This document shows, piece by piece, positions 16,962 to 25,902 of a stretch of DNA of 64,000 bases (positions are counted from its first letter, which is position 1; the number at the start of each line of letters is the position of its first letter). The notes below the pieces were generated by a model that saw nothing but the letters and a program-made list of their open reading frames with translations, was not told where the DNA came from and did no database searches. The stretch comes from an uncultured Porphyromonadaceae bacterium. GTDB lineage: Bacteria > Bacteroidota > Bacteroidia > Bacteroidales > Porphyromonadaceae. A program made the position numbers and the translations under genes. The stretch spans positions 1-64,000 of the forward strand of contig CAMYAB010000003.1 in the NCBI GenBank assembly GCA_947253625.1, in the 5' to 3' direction.

Positions 16962-19900
16962 ATGAAACAGAGTAGATTGCTGTGGCTCCTAGCCACCATC
17001 CTATTTACGGCATCGTCACTGTTTGCACAGACCACCGAGATCACGGGGACTGTCGTAGACGAAACCAACGAAGCCGTATTTGGGGCAACCGTCCGTTCCA
17101 AGGCGGATCCATCCAAGGGTACAACGACCAATATGGATGGGCAGTTCAAGATCAATGTAAAAGAGGGAAGCACCATCGTGATCTCCTTCGTCGGCTACAA
17201 GAGTGTAGAAGCAAAAGCCAAGAAGGGAATGCGCATCAAGCTGGTCCCTGATGCCGAACTGCTCGGTGAGGTGGTGGTGACCGGTATGGTGGCACAAGAC
17301 AAGCGACTATTCACCGGAGCGACCGACCAACTAGAGGGCGACAAAGTGAAGCTCAACGGTATGGCGGATGTCTCGCGCGGACTGGAGGGACGTGCGGCCG
17401 GCGTGACGGTCCAAAACGTCAGTGGTACGTTCGGCACGGCACCCAAGATCCGTGTCCGCGGTGCCACCTCCATCTATGGCAACTCCAGCCCACTCTGGGT
17501 GGTGGACGGTGTGATCCAGGAGAGTGTCGTAGAGGTAGGCCCCGACGAGCTATCCAGTGGAGACGCCACCACACTGATCTCCTCTGCGATCGCAGGGCTC
17601 AACCCCGATGACATTGAGTCCTTCCAGATCCTCAAGGATGGATCGGCAACCTCTATATACGGTGCCAAGGCGATGGCGGGGGTCATCGTCATCACGACCA
17701 AAAAAGGACGCAAAGGCACTGCAAACTTTAGCTACACCGGTGAGTTCACGACCCGACTGATACCGTCGTACAACGACTTCAATATCATGAACTCCCAAGA
17801 CCAGATGGACTTCTACATGGAGCTGGAGCGAAAAGGCTGGCTCAACCTGGCAGAGACCTATCGGGCTGCGGACAGTGGTGTCTTTGGCAACATGTACCAC
17901 CTCATCCACAACTACGACCCCAAGAAGGGGATCTTTGGGCTACCCAACACTCCGGAAGCCAAGGCAGGCTTTCTCAAAAAGTACGAGATGATCAACACAG
18001 ACTGGTTTGCCGAGCTATTCAGCCCGGCTGTGATGATGAACCACTCGGTGAGCATGTCCTCCGGTACCGACAAGAGCCAGACCTACGCCTCCCTCTCACT
18101 GATGACCGACCCGGGCTGGATGAGGAGCAGTGCGGTACGACGCTACACCGCCAACCTCAACAACACCTACCACTTCACCGACCAAGTGTCGCTCAACATG
18201 ATCGCCAATGCCTCCTACCGCCAGCAGACAGCACCGGGGACCCTGTCGCAGGATGCCGACCCAGTGAGCGGTACCGTATCGAGAGCCTTTGACATCAACC
18301 CCTACTCCTATGCCATCAACTCCAGCCGGACACTCGACCCGAGCGAAGAGTACACCCGTAACTTTGCGCCATTCAACATCAAGAAGGAGCTGGACAACAA
18401 CTTCCTCAACCTCGATGTGATCGACGTGAGATTCCAGACACAGCTGGAGTGGAAGCCCATCCGCGAGCTCAAGCTCCAGGCACTCGCCGCTGTGCGCTAC
18501 TCGGGCACCATGCAGGAGCACAAGATCAAGGACGACTCCAACCAAGCACTCGCCTACCGAGCTATGCAAGACGCCACTGTCCAACAGCGCAACAACTGGC
18601 TCTACAAAGACCCGGACAAGATCAACGAGCTACCCAAGTCGGTCCTGCCCAAGGGAGGATTTTACAACACCAAGAACTACCGGATGCTCAGCTACGACTT
18701 TCGCGCCAGTGCTCAGTACAATACGGTGATCGCCGACGCACACATCATCAATAGCTATGCCGGTGTGGAGTTTAACGCCCAAGACCGTACCCTCAATCAC
18801 TTTGACGGCTGGGGCATGCAGTACCAGAGCGGAGAGCTGGCTTTTTGGGACTACTTGGCCTTCAAGCGCATGAAGGAGATGAACATCCCCTACTACAGCT
18901 TGGTCAACACCCGCAACCGCACCCACGCAATCTTTGGCACTGCCACCTACTCCTACATGGGCCGATACACCCTCACCGGCACAGCACGCTACGAGGGATC
19001 CAACCGCCTAGGCAAGAGTCGCCAAGCACGCTGGCTGCCGACCTGGAACGTCGCCGCCGCATGGAACGCCCATGAGGAGGAGTGGTTTAGGAGCGACTAC
19101 CTCAAGTGGCTCACCCACTTCACCCTCCGTGGATCCTACTCACTGACCGCTGACCCGGGCCCCATCGGTATCACCAGCCCGGATATCGTCCTGAAGAGCT
19201 ACACCCCATGGCGTCCGTCCGCTGAATCAGCTGAGTCCGGGCTGACCCGCCTCTCGCTCGCCAATGAAGACCTCACCTACGAAAAGAAGCACGAGATCAA
19301 CGTCGGTGTGGACATGGGCTTCCTCAACAACCGCATCAATGTCGTCTTTGACTGGTACCGACGCAACAACTTTGACCTGATCGGCTACGCCATCACACAA
19401 GGCGTCGGAGGAGAGACCAACCGACTGGGCAACGTCGCCGCCATGAAGAGCAAGGGGGTAGAGTTTTCGCTCTCCACTCGCAACATAGAGACACGAGACT
19501 TCTCGTGGACGACTGACTTTATCTTTGGATACAACACCAATGAGATCACCGAGCTCAATACCCGCTCGACTGTCTTCAACTTCATCTCCGGGTCCGGATT
19601 TGCACGCAAAGGCTACCCGGTACGCGGTCTTTTCTCCATACCATTTGAGGGGCTGGATGACCGTGGCTACCCCAAGTTCAAGATCCAAGACCAAGTGATC
19701 GACAGTCGTAGCTACGGCTCGATCAACCTCCAGGAGCGGGACAATGTGGACTACCTGAAGTACGAGGGCCCCACCGATCCGACGATCAATGGCTCCTTTG
19801 GCAACATCCTCAGCTACAAGGAGTGGCGCCTCAACCTCTTCGTGACCTACTCGGCCGGCAATGTGATCCGCCTGGATCCGGTCTTTAGAGCCCGGTACGA

Positions 19901-20294
19901 TGACCTGACGGCTACCCCTCGTGAATTCAACAACCGCTGGGTGGTCGGTGGCAACGAAGCCCGGACGATCATCCCCGCTGTGCCCAGCTACAGAGACTAC
20001 AAGACTATCTCGCGGATCGCAACCGGATTCAACACCTACAACTACTCCTCTGCCCGTGTGGCGAAGGGAGACTTCGTCCGCCTCAAGGAGGTCTCACTGA
20101 CCTACACCATGCCCAAGAAGTGGCTTGAGGGTACCGTCCTGCAAAACGCTTCGCTCAAGCTGCAGGCAACTAACCTACTGCTACTCTACGCCGACCCGGC
20201 ACTCAACGGACAAGATCCGGAGTTCTTCCGCTCGGGAGGTGTATCGGCCCCTGTGCCCAAGCAGATCACGGCCACTGTGCGTATTGGATTCTAA
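16962..20294 (+). CDS. SusC/RagA-type TonB-linked outer-membrane transporter
   Basis: This 1110-aa transporter has a signal peptide ending at SLFAQ and a carboxypeptidase-D-like regulatory domain (ITGTVVDETNEAVFGATV). The plug domain includes GLEGRAAGVTVQNVSG, RGATSIYGNSSPLWVVDGV and GSATSIYGAKAMAGVIVITTKKG. The large beta-barrel ends in TATVRIGF, with a terminal Phe. It has no N-terminal STN domain, so there is no direct anti-sigma signalling. The start MKQSRLLWLL at 16962 gives a clean signal peptide. With the SusD 21 bases downstream it forms a gated outer-membrane importer. Linkage to an HExxH lipoprotein suggests a proteolysis- or metal-related substrate rather than a glycan, but this is inference. 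Confidence 0.95.
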   Translation: MKQSRLLWLLATILFTASSLFAQTTEITGTVVDETNEAVFGATVRSKADPSKGTTTNMDGQFKINVKEGSTIVISFVGYKSVEAKAKKGMRIKLVPDAELLGEVVVTGMVAQDKRLFTGATDQLEGDKVKLNGMADVSRGLEGRAAGVTVQNVSGTFGTAPKIRVRGATSIYGNSSPLWVVDGVIQESVVEVGPDELSSGDATTLISSAIAGLNPDDIESFQILKDGSATSIYGAKAMAGVIVITTKKGRKGTANFSYTGEFTTRLIPSYNDFNIMNSQDQMDFYMELERKGWLNLAETYRAADSGVFGNMYHLIHNYDPKKGIFGLPNTPEAKAGFLKKYEMINTDWFAELFSPAVMMNHSVSMSSGTDKSQTYASLSLMTDPGWMRSSAVRRYTANLNNTYHFTDQVSLNMIANASYRQQTAPGTLSQDADPVSGTVSRAFDINPYSYAINSSRTLDPSEEYTRNFAPFNIKKELDNNFLNLDVIDVRFQTQLEWKPIRELKLQALAAVRYSGTMQEHKIKDDSNQALAYRAMQDATVQQRNNWLYKDPDKINELPKSVLPKGGFYNTKNYRMLSYDFRASAQYNTVIADAHIINSYAGVEFNAQDRTLNHFDGWGMQYQSGELAFWDYLAFKRMKEMNIPYYSLVNTRNRTHAIFGTATYSYMGRYTLTGTARYEGSNRLGKSRQARWLPTWNVAAAWNAHEEEWFRSDYLKWLTHFTLRGSYSLTADPGPIGITSPDIVLKSYTPWRPSAESAESGLTRLSLANEDLTYEKKHEINVGVDMGFLNNRINVVFDWYRRNNFDLIGYAITQGVGGETNRLGNVAAMKSKGVEFSLSTRNIETRDFSWTTDFIFGYNTNEITELNTRSTVFNFISGSGFARKGYPVRGLFSIPFEGLDDRGYPKFKIQDQVIDSRSYGSINLQERDNVDYLKYEGPTDPTINGSFGNILSYKEWRLNLFVTYSAGNVIRLDPVFRARYDDLTATPREFNNRWVVGGNEARTIIPAVPSYRDYKTISRIATGFNTYNYSSARVAKGDFVRLKEVSLTYTMPKKWLEGTVLQNASLKLQATNLLLLYADPALNGQDPEFFRSGGVSAPVPKQITATVRIGF

Positions 20295-20315
20295 CCTAAT
20301 GATGACCTGACGAAT

Positions 20316-21914
20316 ATGAAAACAATAAAGATATCTATACTGGCCGGACTGCTCACCGCTCTGACGACAGGGTGCGACTCCTTTTTGGACGTAACGCCCG
20401 ACAGCCGCTCCAACCTCAATAGCACCGACAAGGTGTACGAGATGCTGGTGTCGTGCTACCCGACCAAGTTCACCGCACCGATATTTGAGCACCGCACCGA
20501 CAACGTGATGGACAATGGTCCACGCTTCGAGGAGTCGTCCCGCATCCATGTGCGTGAAAACTACCACTGGAAAGCCAACACCGGCCCTGCCAGTGAGGAC
20601 AACACCCTCGGCCTCTGGAACGAATGCTACAGCTCCATAGCCAACGTCAACATCCTTCTCGACGGGATCAAAAAACTAGGCGACGGACCGGAGCTACAAG
20701 CCGCCAAAGGTGAAGCGCTGATCTGCCGAGCGTACAGCCACTTTTTGATGGTCAATACTTTTGCTCCGGCCTACAGCCCGACAACCGCCAAGAGCGCACT
20801 GGGTATCCCCTATGCAACCAAGGTAGAGAGCAAGATCGGAACCACCTACAAGCGCGAGACCCTGCAAGCCAACTACGACAGCATCATGATGGACATCTCC
20901 AAGGGACTACCCTTGATCGACGATGCCAAGCTGAAGGTGCCCGCCTACCACTTCAACACTCAAGCCGCATACGCCTTTGCCGCCAAAGTAGCCCTCTACG
21001 CCGAGCAGTGGGACAAGGCCATACAGTATGCTACACAGGCACTCGGCCCCAACCCGGCACCTACGTTGCGGAGCTACAATGAGCTCAATAAGGCCAACAC
21101 CCCCGCAGAGTGGGGCCAATTATACATTAACGAAAACGTGCCCTGCAACTACCTTATCGTGCCGATGAACTCGACCTGGTTTAGAGACATCATAGCCGCT
21201 AGGTATGGCGTACACAGCTCCATCATGAGCTCGCAGATTCTGCTAAGCTCAGGACCATGGGGCTCAGGGCTGCCCCTCCTTTCCAAAGGTATCTACAACT
21301 TCTCTAGCTCCGCTGCCGAAAACAACTTCTTGGCACGGTACTACGAGATATTTGAGTACACCGATATCGTGGCAGGTGTCGGGTATGTACACGTGGTGGA
21401 TGTCCCCTTTAGCAGCGACATGACCCTTCTCTTTAGAGCCGAAGCCTACGTCCTCACCAAGCAGTACGACCTAGCCGCAAAGGACCTCAACATGTGGTAC
21501 AATGCCAAAGGCGCCAAGGTCAACCTCAGTGCGGCCGAGATCGCTGAGTACTACGAGGGGGCAGCTGCCAAGAAACACCCGGTGGCAAAACCACTGCACC
21601 CCAAGTTTGAGCTGGAGCCCGGACTGCAGACCAATCTGATCCAAGCCGTCCTACACGCTCGCCGTATCGAGAGCATCCACACCGGACAGCGGTGGGAGGA
21701 CATCAAGCGCTACGGAATAGAGATCACACACAACGTCGCACGAGGTAGCGACATCACCCTGACCACGGACGACCCCAGACGTGCCATCGAGATACCGAGC
21801 GACGTCATCACCGCCGGTCTCCCTGCCAACAGACCCGACCGCAAACCCGTGAGCGCAGTCAGCACAGCCATCATCCAACAGATACAGCCCTTTGTGCCTA
21901 GGTCTAACAAATAA
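20316..21914 (+). CDS. SusD/RagB-family substrate-binding lipoprotein
   Basis: This 532-aa lipoprotein has the lipobox LTTGC (Cys20) followed by DSFLDVTPDS, the usual SusD N-terminus. TPR-type helices are seen (AKGEALICRAYSHFLMVN), and the C-terminal segment has RRIESIHTGQRWEDIKRYG as in the family. It forms the lid on the SusC partner and binds the substrate at the cell surface. The stop overlaps the next start by one base. The substrate cannot be read from the sequence, and no glycoside hydrolase is present nearby. Confidence 0.93.
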   Translation: MKTIKISILAGLLTALTTGCDSFLDVTPDSRSNLNSTDKVYEMLVSCYPTKFTAPIFEHRTDNVMDNGPRFEESSRIHVRENYHWKANTGPASEDNTLGLWNECYSSIANVNILLDGIKKLGDGPELQAAKGEALICRAYSHFLMVNTFAPAYSPTTAKSALGIPYATKVESKIGTTYKRETLQANYDSIMMDISKGLPLIDDAKLKVPAYHFNTQAAYAFAAKVALYAEQWDKAIQYATQALGPNPAPTLRSYNELNKANTPAEWGQLYINENVPCNYLIVPMNSTWFRDIIAARYGVHSSIMSSQILLSSGPWGSGLPLLSKGIYNFSSSAAENNFLARYYEIFEYTDIVAGVGYVHVVDVPFSSDMTLLFRAEAYVLTKQYDLAAKDLNMWYNAKGAKVNLSAAEIAEYYEGAAAKKHPVAKPLHPKFELEPGLQTNLIQAVLHARRIESIHTGQRWEDIKRYGIEITHNVARGSDITLTTDDPRRAIEIPSDVITAGLPANRPDRKPVSAVSTAIIQQIQPFVPRSNK

Positions 21915-23056
21915 TGAACATAATAATGAAGACAACTACCAAAATACTAAGTGCCACACTCCTACTGGCCACTGTGGCTCTATCCACCGGGTGCAAAGAG
22001 AGAGACCTCCCCGACAACGGGCGAAGTGTCGTCCGCTTCGAAAAATCCCCCGAGAACGCCTTTGACACCTGGATCAAGCAAAACTTCGTCGACCCATACA
22101 ACGTACGCTTCATGTACCGCATGGACGACAAAGAGATCGACTTTGCTCGGCACTTGGCTCCGGCCAGCCTGGAAAAAAGTATGAAGATGGCGAAGGTCGT
22201 CCAGCATGCTTGGATCGATGCCTACAACGAGGTAGCCGGAGTGGACTTTATGCGCGATCGCCTGCCACGGATACTCATGCTGATCGGCTCACCCGGATAC
22301 AACGCCAACGGTACCATCCTCCTCGGTACTGCCGAAGGCGGTCTGAAAGTGACCCTCTACCAGACCAACTGGCTGGACGAGACCAATCCGGCGATGATGA
22401 ATACCTACTACTTTCACACCATGCACCATGAGTTTACCCACATCCTACAGCAGAAGCACGACTGGCCCCGCAAAGAGTACAGTGCCATCAGCCAAGGGGA
22501 CTACGCCGCCACCTCATGGCAGGATCGTCGGGAAAAAGAGGCCGCACTCCTCGGCTTTGTCTCTCCCTATGCCGGCAGCCAACCGGTAGAGGATATCACC
22601 GAGGTGACCGCCTACTACCTCACCTACACCGACGAAGAGTGGGACAACCTGCTCAACAACCTAGCGGTGACCAAGGATGAAAATGGCAAAGAAAATACCG
22701 AAGGGCGAGACAAAATCCTGCGCAAGATCGAGCTGATGAAAGGCTACATGAAGGACAAGTGGAATATCGACATGGACCAGCTGCGCGCAGTCGTACAGAG
22801 ACGCACAGCCGAGGTCGCACACATCCAGCTTATCGACGATGCGTGGAAGCCTCTGCTCCAGACACCGGTGACACCCACCACCGCCGCACAACAAGCGGCT
22901 CTGCGCAGTGCCGTATGGGAAGCACTGATGAGCAACCCTGACTTCCGCAATGTACCTGCAGAAAATGACCACACCAATAGGTGCCAGATGATCACACAGT
23001 TCATGCAAGACCCCGCCCGAGTCAATCTTCCTGACCTCAAACCCTCTATCCAATGA
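21914..23056 (+). CDS. HExxH zinc metallohydrolase lipoprotein linked to SusCD
   Basis: This 380-aa lipoprotein has the lipobox LSTGC. The zinc motif HEFTH is at 172-176 (counted from 21914), within MHHEFTHILQQ, and a downstream EVTAYYLTY segment may supply the third ligand. This corresponds to the substrate-import-associated zinc metallohydrolase lipoproteins (TIGR04549 type) found beside SusC/SusD pairs. It probably cleaves or processes material at the cell surface. The ATG at 21914 overlaps the susD stop; the ATG at 21926 gives a more typical leader. It couples to the DUF4302 gene by overlap. Confidence 0.88.
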   Translation: MNIIMKTTTKILSATLLLATVALSTGCKERDLPDNGRSVVRFEKSPENAFDTWIKQNFVDPYNVRFMYRMDDKEIDFARHLAPASLEKSMKMAKVVQHAWIDAYNEVAGVDFMRDRLPRILMLIGSPGYNANGTILLGTAEGGLKVTLYQTNWLDETNPAMMNTYYFHTMHHEFTHILQQKHDWPRKEYSAISQGDYAATSWQDRREKEAALLGFVSPYAGSQPVEDITEVTAYYLTYTDEEWDNLLNNLAVTKDENGKENTEGRDKILRKIELMKGYMKDKWNIDMDQLRAVVQRRTAEVAHIQLIDDAWKPLLQTPVTPTTAAQQAALRSAVWEALMSNPDFRNVPAENDHTNRCQMITQFMQDPARVNLPDLKPSIQ

Positions 23057-24342
23057 CCGACAATACCATGAAGCAACTATATACCCTTGCGATCACACTA
23101 CTGGTCCTGGCAGGATGTACAGGAGTAAAGAACAAAGCCCTTTTCCCCGAATCTCCCTCCGAGCGCACCGCCTCTGCGGTGGCGGAGCTACGCCGGTTTC
23201 TCACAGATGCACCCGAGGGGTGGATCATGGAGTACACTCCCGACGAAAATCAGTCCTTTGGGGGATTTCTCATGCACGTCCGCTTCCAGAAAAGTGGCGA
23301 AGTGATCGTCAACAGTGAACTCCAAAAGCAAGACGCACCCGCCACTTCCGGCCTATACAGCATACAGTCGGACAAGGGTACCGTTCTCTCCTTTGACACC
23401 TACAACCCCACATTTCACTACTTCGCCGACCCGGATATCAATGACGGGCATGGGAGAGGCAAAGGATTCTTGGGCGACTGGTCCATGGTGGTCCTGAGCC
23501 AATCTGCCGACCGGATCACCCTGCGGGGCAAGATGAGCGACAACATCATCACGCTCCACCGCCCCAAGGAGGGTGTCGACGCCTACTATGCCAAAGCTCG
23601 TGCCCTCAAGGCAGAGGCCTTTGACCTCGACTACTACTTCCTGACCACCCATCAAGATGCCTGGACCGGCACCATCGGTGGCAAGAAAGTGGTCCTCTAC
23701 TACAACCTCGATGGGTTCAACGTCTTTGACGTCGAGATAGAGGGCGAGTACGATCGCGTCCAAGCCCCCTACGTCATCACCGACACCGGTCTTCGCTTCC
23801 TGACTCCCCTGCTCAAGGTGACTGAGCTCACCTGGAACGCCACGGACAAGAGTTGGAAGCTCCCCTCCGGTGATGCACTTACGCTGCGCGAAGACCCCGT
23901 CTATAAGTCCTACGCCAAGTACTTGGGCAAGTATATGCTACAGTACATTGACTTCCGGGCAAGAAAGGTGGTGCAAGCACCTGTTGAGCTTGAGATGGCA
24001 CCAAGGAACCAATACCTAGTCAAAGGACTTCCCTACGACATAACCCTCACCTACCTACCGGAGAGCGATGCGATCCTTCTCGCACCACAGGCGATAGTCG
24101 CCGGTGGCAAACAATACGTACTCGTAGCCTTGGACTCCGAAGGTCACATCGGGCAAGCCTCCGACATTGGGCTCGTCACAGCACCTGTCCCCAACAGCGA
24201 AGGGGTCTACAAGTTTGAGGACAACGGCAAGTGGGGCAAAGAGATCTGGGCCTTTGCCGCCATCGACCTCTCTTCAGTAAGCATAGCCCCTATAACACCG
24301 GCGCTCTTCTCCTTGAAGACCTTGAGCAAACTTCCAGACTAA
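23053..24342 (+). CDS. DUF4302 lipoprotein
   Basis: This 429-aa lipoprotein has the lipobox LVLAGC. The N-terminal AELRRFLTDAPEGWIMEY and GLYSIQSDKGTVLSFDTYNP stretches match DUF4302. It overlaps the HExxH gene by 4 bases (ATGA), although the ATG at 23068 could also be used. DUF4302 proteins recur in this SusCD/HExxH arrangement. They are presumably surface-exposed, with unknown ligand. Confidence 0.88.
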   Translation: MTDNTMKQLYTLAITLLVLAGCTGVKNKALFPESPSERTASAVAELRRFLTDAPEGWIMEYTPDENQSFGGFLMHVRFQKSGEVIVNSELQKQDAPATSGLYSIQSDKGTVLSFDTYNPTFHYFADPDINDGHGRGKGFLGDWSMVVLSQSADRITLRGKMSDNIITLHRPKEGVDAYYAKARALKAEAFDLDYYFLTTHQDAWTGTIGGKKVVLYYNLDGFNVFDVEIEGEYDRVQAPYVITDTGLRFLTPLLKVTELTWNATDKSWKLPSGDALTLREDPVYKSYAKYLGKYMLQYIDFRARKVVQAPVELEMAPRNQYLVKGLPYDITLTYLPESDAILLAPQAIVAGGKQYVLVALDSEGHIGQASDIGLVTAPVPNSEGVYKFEDNGKWGKEIWAFAAIDLSSVSIAPITPALFSLKTLSKLPD

Positions 24343-24367
24343 TCACATCGCTTATTGACCAAGCATT

Positions 24368-25498
24368 ATGAAACCTATCAACATACTCCTCTCCTGTACC
24401 CTTCTCCTGATGACGCTCACGACGGGGTGCAAAAGAGCCAACAGTACACTTTGCGGGGGCCAAGACACCCCATTTGGCGTCGTCTCCTCCACAGTCACCT
24501 TTGACTACGAGGGAGGCACCGGTCACATCGAGCTGTCGGACGAAGGATTTGCCTGCTCCCTCTCTACCGGAGCAGAGCAGTGGATTACCATCACCAAGAC
24601 CGGCAAACGGGGCCTAAAAGTAGTGGCGATGCCCAACCCCGGTGCGGACACCCGCAACGCCCTCATCGTCGTGGACAAGGAGGGCAAAAAAGCACACATC
24701 CCGGTCACTCAGCTGGGGCGTGTCGACTACGCCAGCCTTGAGAACCTCTCCTTCTCCGAAAAGGGAGGGGAGCAGTACTTTCCTATCCACGCTGAAAGTG
24801 CACTGGAGATCACCCAGAGTGAAGGATCCGCCGAGTGGCTCACCATCGAGCAGATCGAGGATCGCCTCTACTTCCGGGCAAAACCCAACGTCACCTCCAA
24901 GCCTCGCCAAGCCACCGTCACCATCAAGGCAGGGCTCTACAAAAAGGAGCTAACCGTCAACCAAAAGGTCGTCCTCAACTTTGCCCCCATCAACACTATA
25001 GACTACCAATCCATACTTGGTTCCTACACCTTCTATGCAACCATCGGAGACGAGGAGATCACAGTGCCCGTCACCCTCGAGGCGCACGAAGTGGGTAGAA
25101 GTGTATTCCTCAAAGGGCTGGCCATAGACCTGCTCCTACAGATCGACGAAAACAAGCTGGTATTGGCCTCCAACCAACACCTTCCCCGTGACGTCTTCTT
25201 CATAGCCTCTTCCGGTACCGGAGAGGAGGAGTGCTCCATATTCGACCTCATTGGGACAGGAAAAGCCAAGTTCATTGCACCTGCCGAAGCAACCCCCAAT
25301 GGACAGTACCACCGCTTCGTCTTCAAAAGCCCCAACAAGGGCGACTGCGAGGTCAAGGATGCCAATCAAAACGGCACCGGAGTCTTCAAGGAGCCGCGCG
25401 GGGTCATGCTGCTTGATCTAAACAACAGCAAATACTACGGTGGCCCCGATGGCGACAAACTCGGCATATTCTTTGACTTTTACCTTGTGCAAGAATAA
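24368..25498 (+). CDS. BACON-domain lipoprotein
   Basis: This 376-aa lipoprotein has the lipobox LTTGC followed by two immunoglobulin-like BACON-type repeats: ACSLSTGAEQWITITKTG ... TRNALIVVDKEGKKAHIPVTQLG, and EITQSEGSAEWLTIEQIE ... PRQATVTIKAGLYKKELTVNQ. The C-terminal ~170 residues contain SILGSYTFYATIG and end in IFFDFYLVQE. BACON domains are carbohydrate- or mucin-linked modules in Bacteroidota surface proteins. It lies 26 bases after the DUF4302 gene and is likely the last gene of the SusCD operon. Confidence 0.82.
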   Translation: MKPINILLSCTLLLMTLTTGCKRANSTLCGGQDTPFGVVSSTVTFDYEGGTGHIELSDEGFACSLSTGAEQWITITKTGKRGLKVVAMPNPGADTRNALIVVDKEGKKAHIPVTQLGRVDYASLENLSFSEKGGEQYFPIHAESALEITQSEGSAEWLTIEQIEDRLYFRAKPNVTSKPRQATVTIKAGLYKKELTVNQKVVLNFAPINTIDYQSILGSYTFYATIGDEEITVPVTLEAHEVGRSVFLKGLAIDLLLQIDENKLVLASNQHLPRDVFFIASSGTGEEECSIFDLIGTGKAKFIAPAEATPNGQYHRFVFKSPNKGDCEVKDANQNGTGVFKEPRGVMLLDLNNSKYYGGPDGDKLGIFFDFYLVQE

Positions 25499-25555
25499 AC
25501 AAGAGCCTTTTTCCCTAAAAAAGATTCACAAAGAAGGTATCAAAGTTCCCAAACC

Positions 25556-25834
25556 ATGAAGCAAAGCATATACAAAAGATTCTCATCTCTTCACATTTTC
25601 TGGATCATATATCTTATTGTGTCGGCATCGATCTATGCTGGGACAACCATCTGGAGTAGAAAGCCCTTTGCAGTAGATGATCTCTTCTTTTACCTCGGAG
25701 TGGTACTCAACATACTACTATACGTACTGTGTCGCAAGGGCTCTCATAGAAACGAAAAGTTTATGTGGACGCTGTTTTACCTTTCGACGGGATTGATCGT
25801 AGCAGCCGGCATACTCAATCGCTTCGTGAGCTGA
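25556..25834 (+). CDS. Small membrane protein, unknown function
   Basis: This 92-aa protein has three hydrophobic segments (residues about 13-30, 42-59 and 70-87). No family is recognised. It sits between the BACON gene and the fimbrillin-like gene on the same strand and has a leader of 57 bases without a clear -7 box. A Lys/Arg-rich loop between the second and third segments suggests a simple inner-membrane topology. Confidence 0.6.
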   Translation: MKQSIYKRFSSLHIFWIIYLIVSASIYAGTTIWSRKPFAVDDLFFYLGVVLNILLYVLCRKGSHRNEKFMWTLFYLSTGLIVAAGILNRFVS

Positions 25835-25902
25835 GGTCATTCTACCGGCAAATGAGCAGCCGACTGCTCCTATTATTGACTAAATATGCATACTTGATTG
25901 AT

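Noticed and set aside
25765..25902. Longer fimbrillin-like protein starting at 25765
   Set aside because: It overlaps the small membrane protein gene and hides the lipoprotein signal that begins at 25903.
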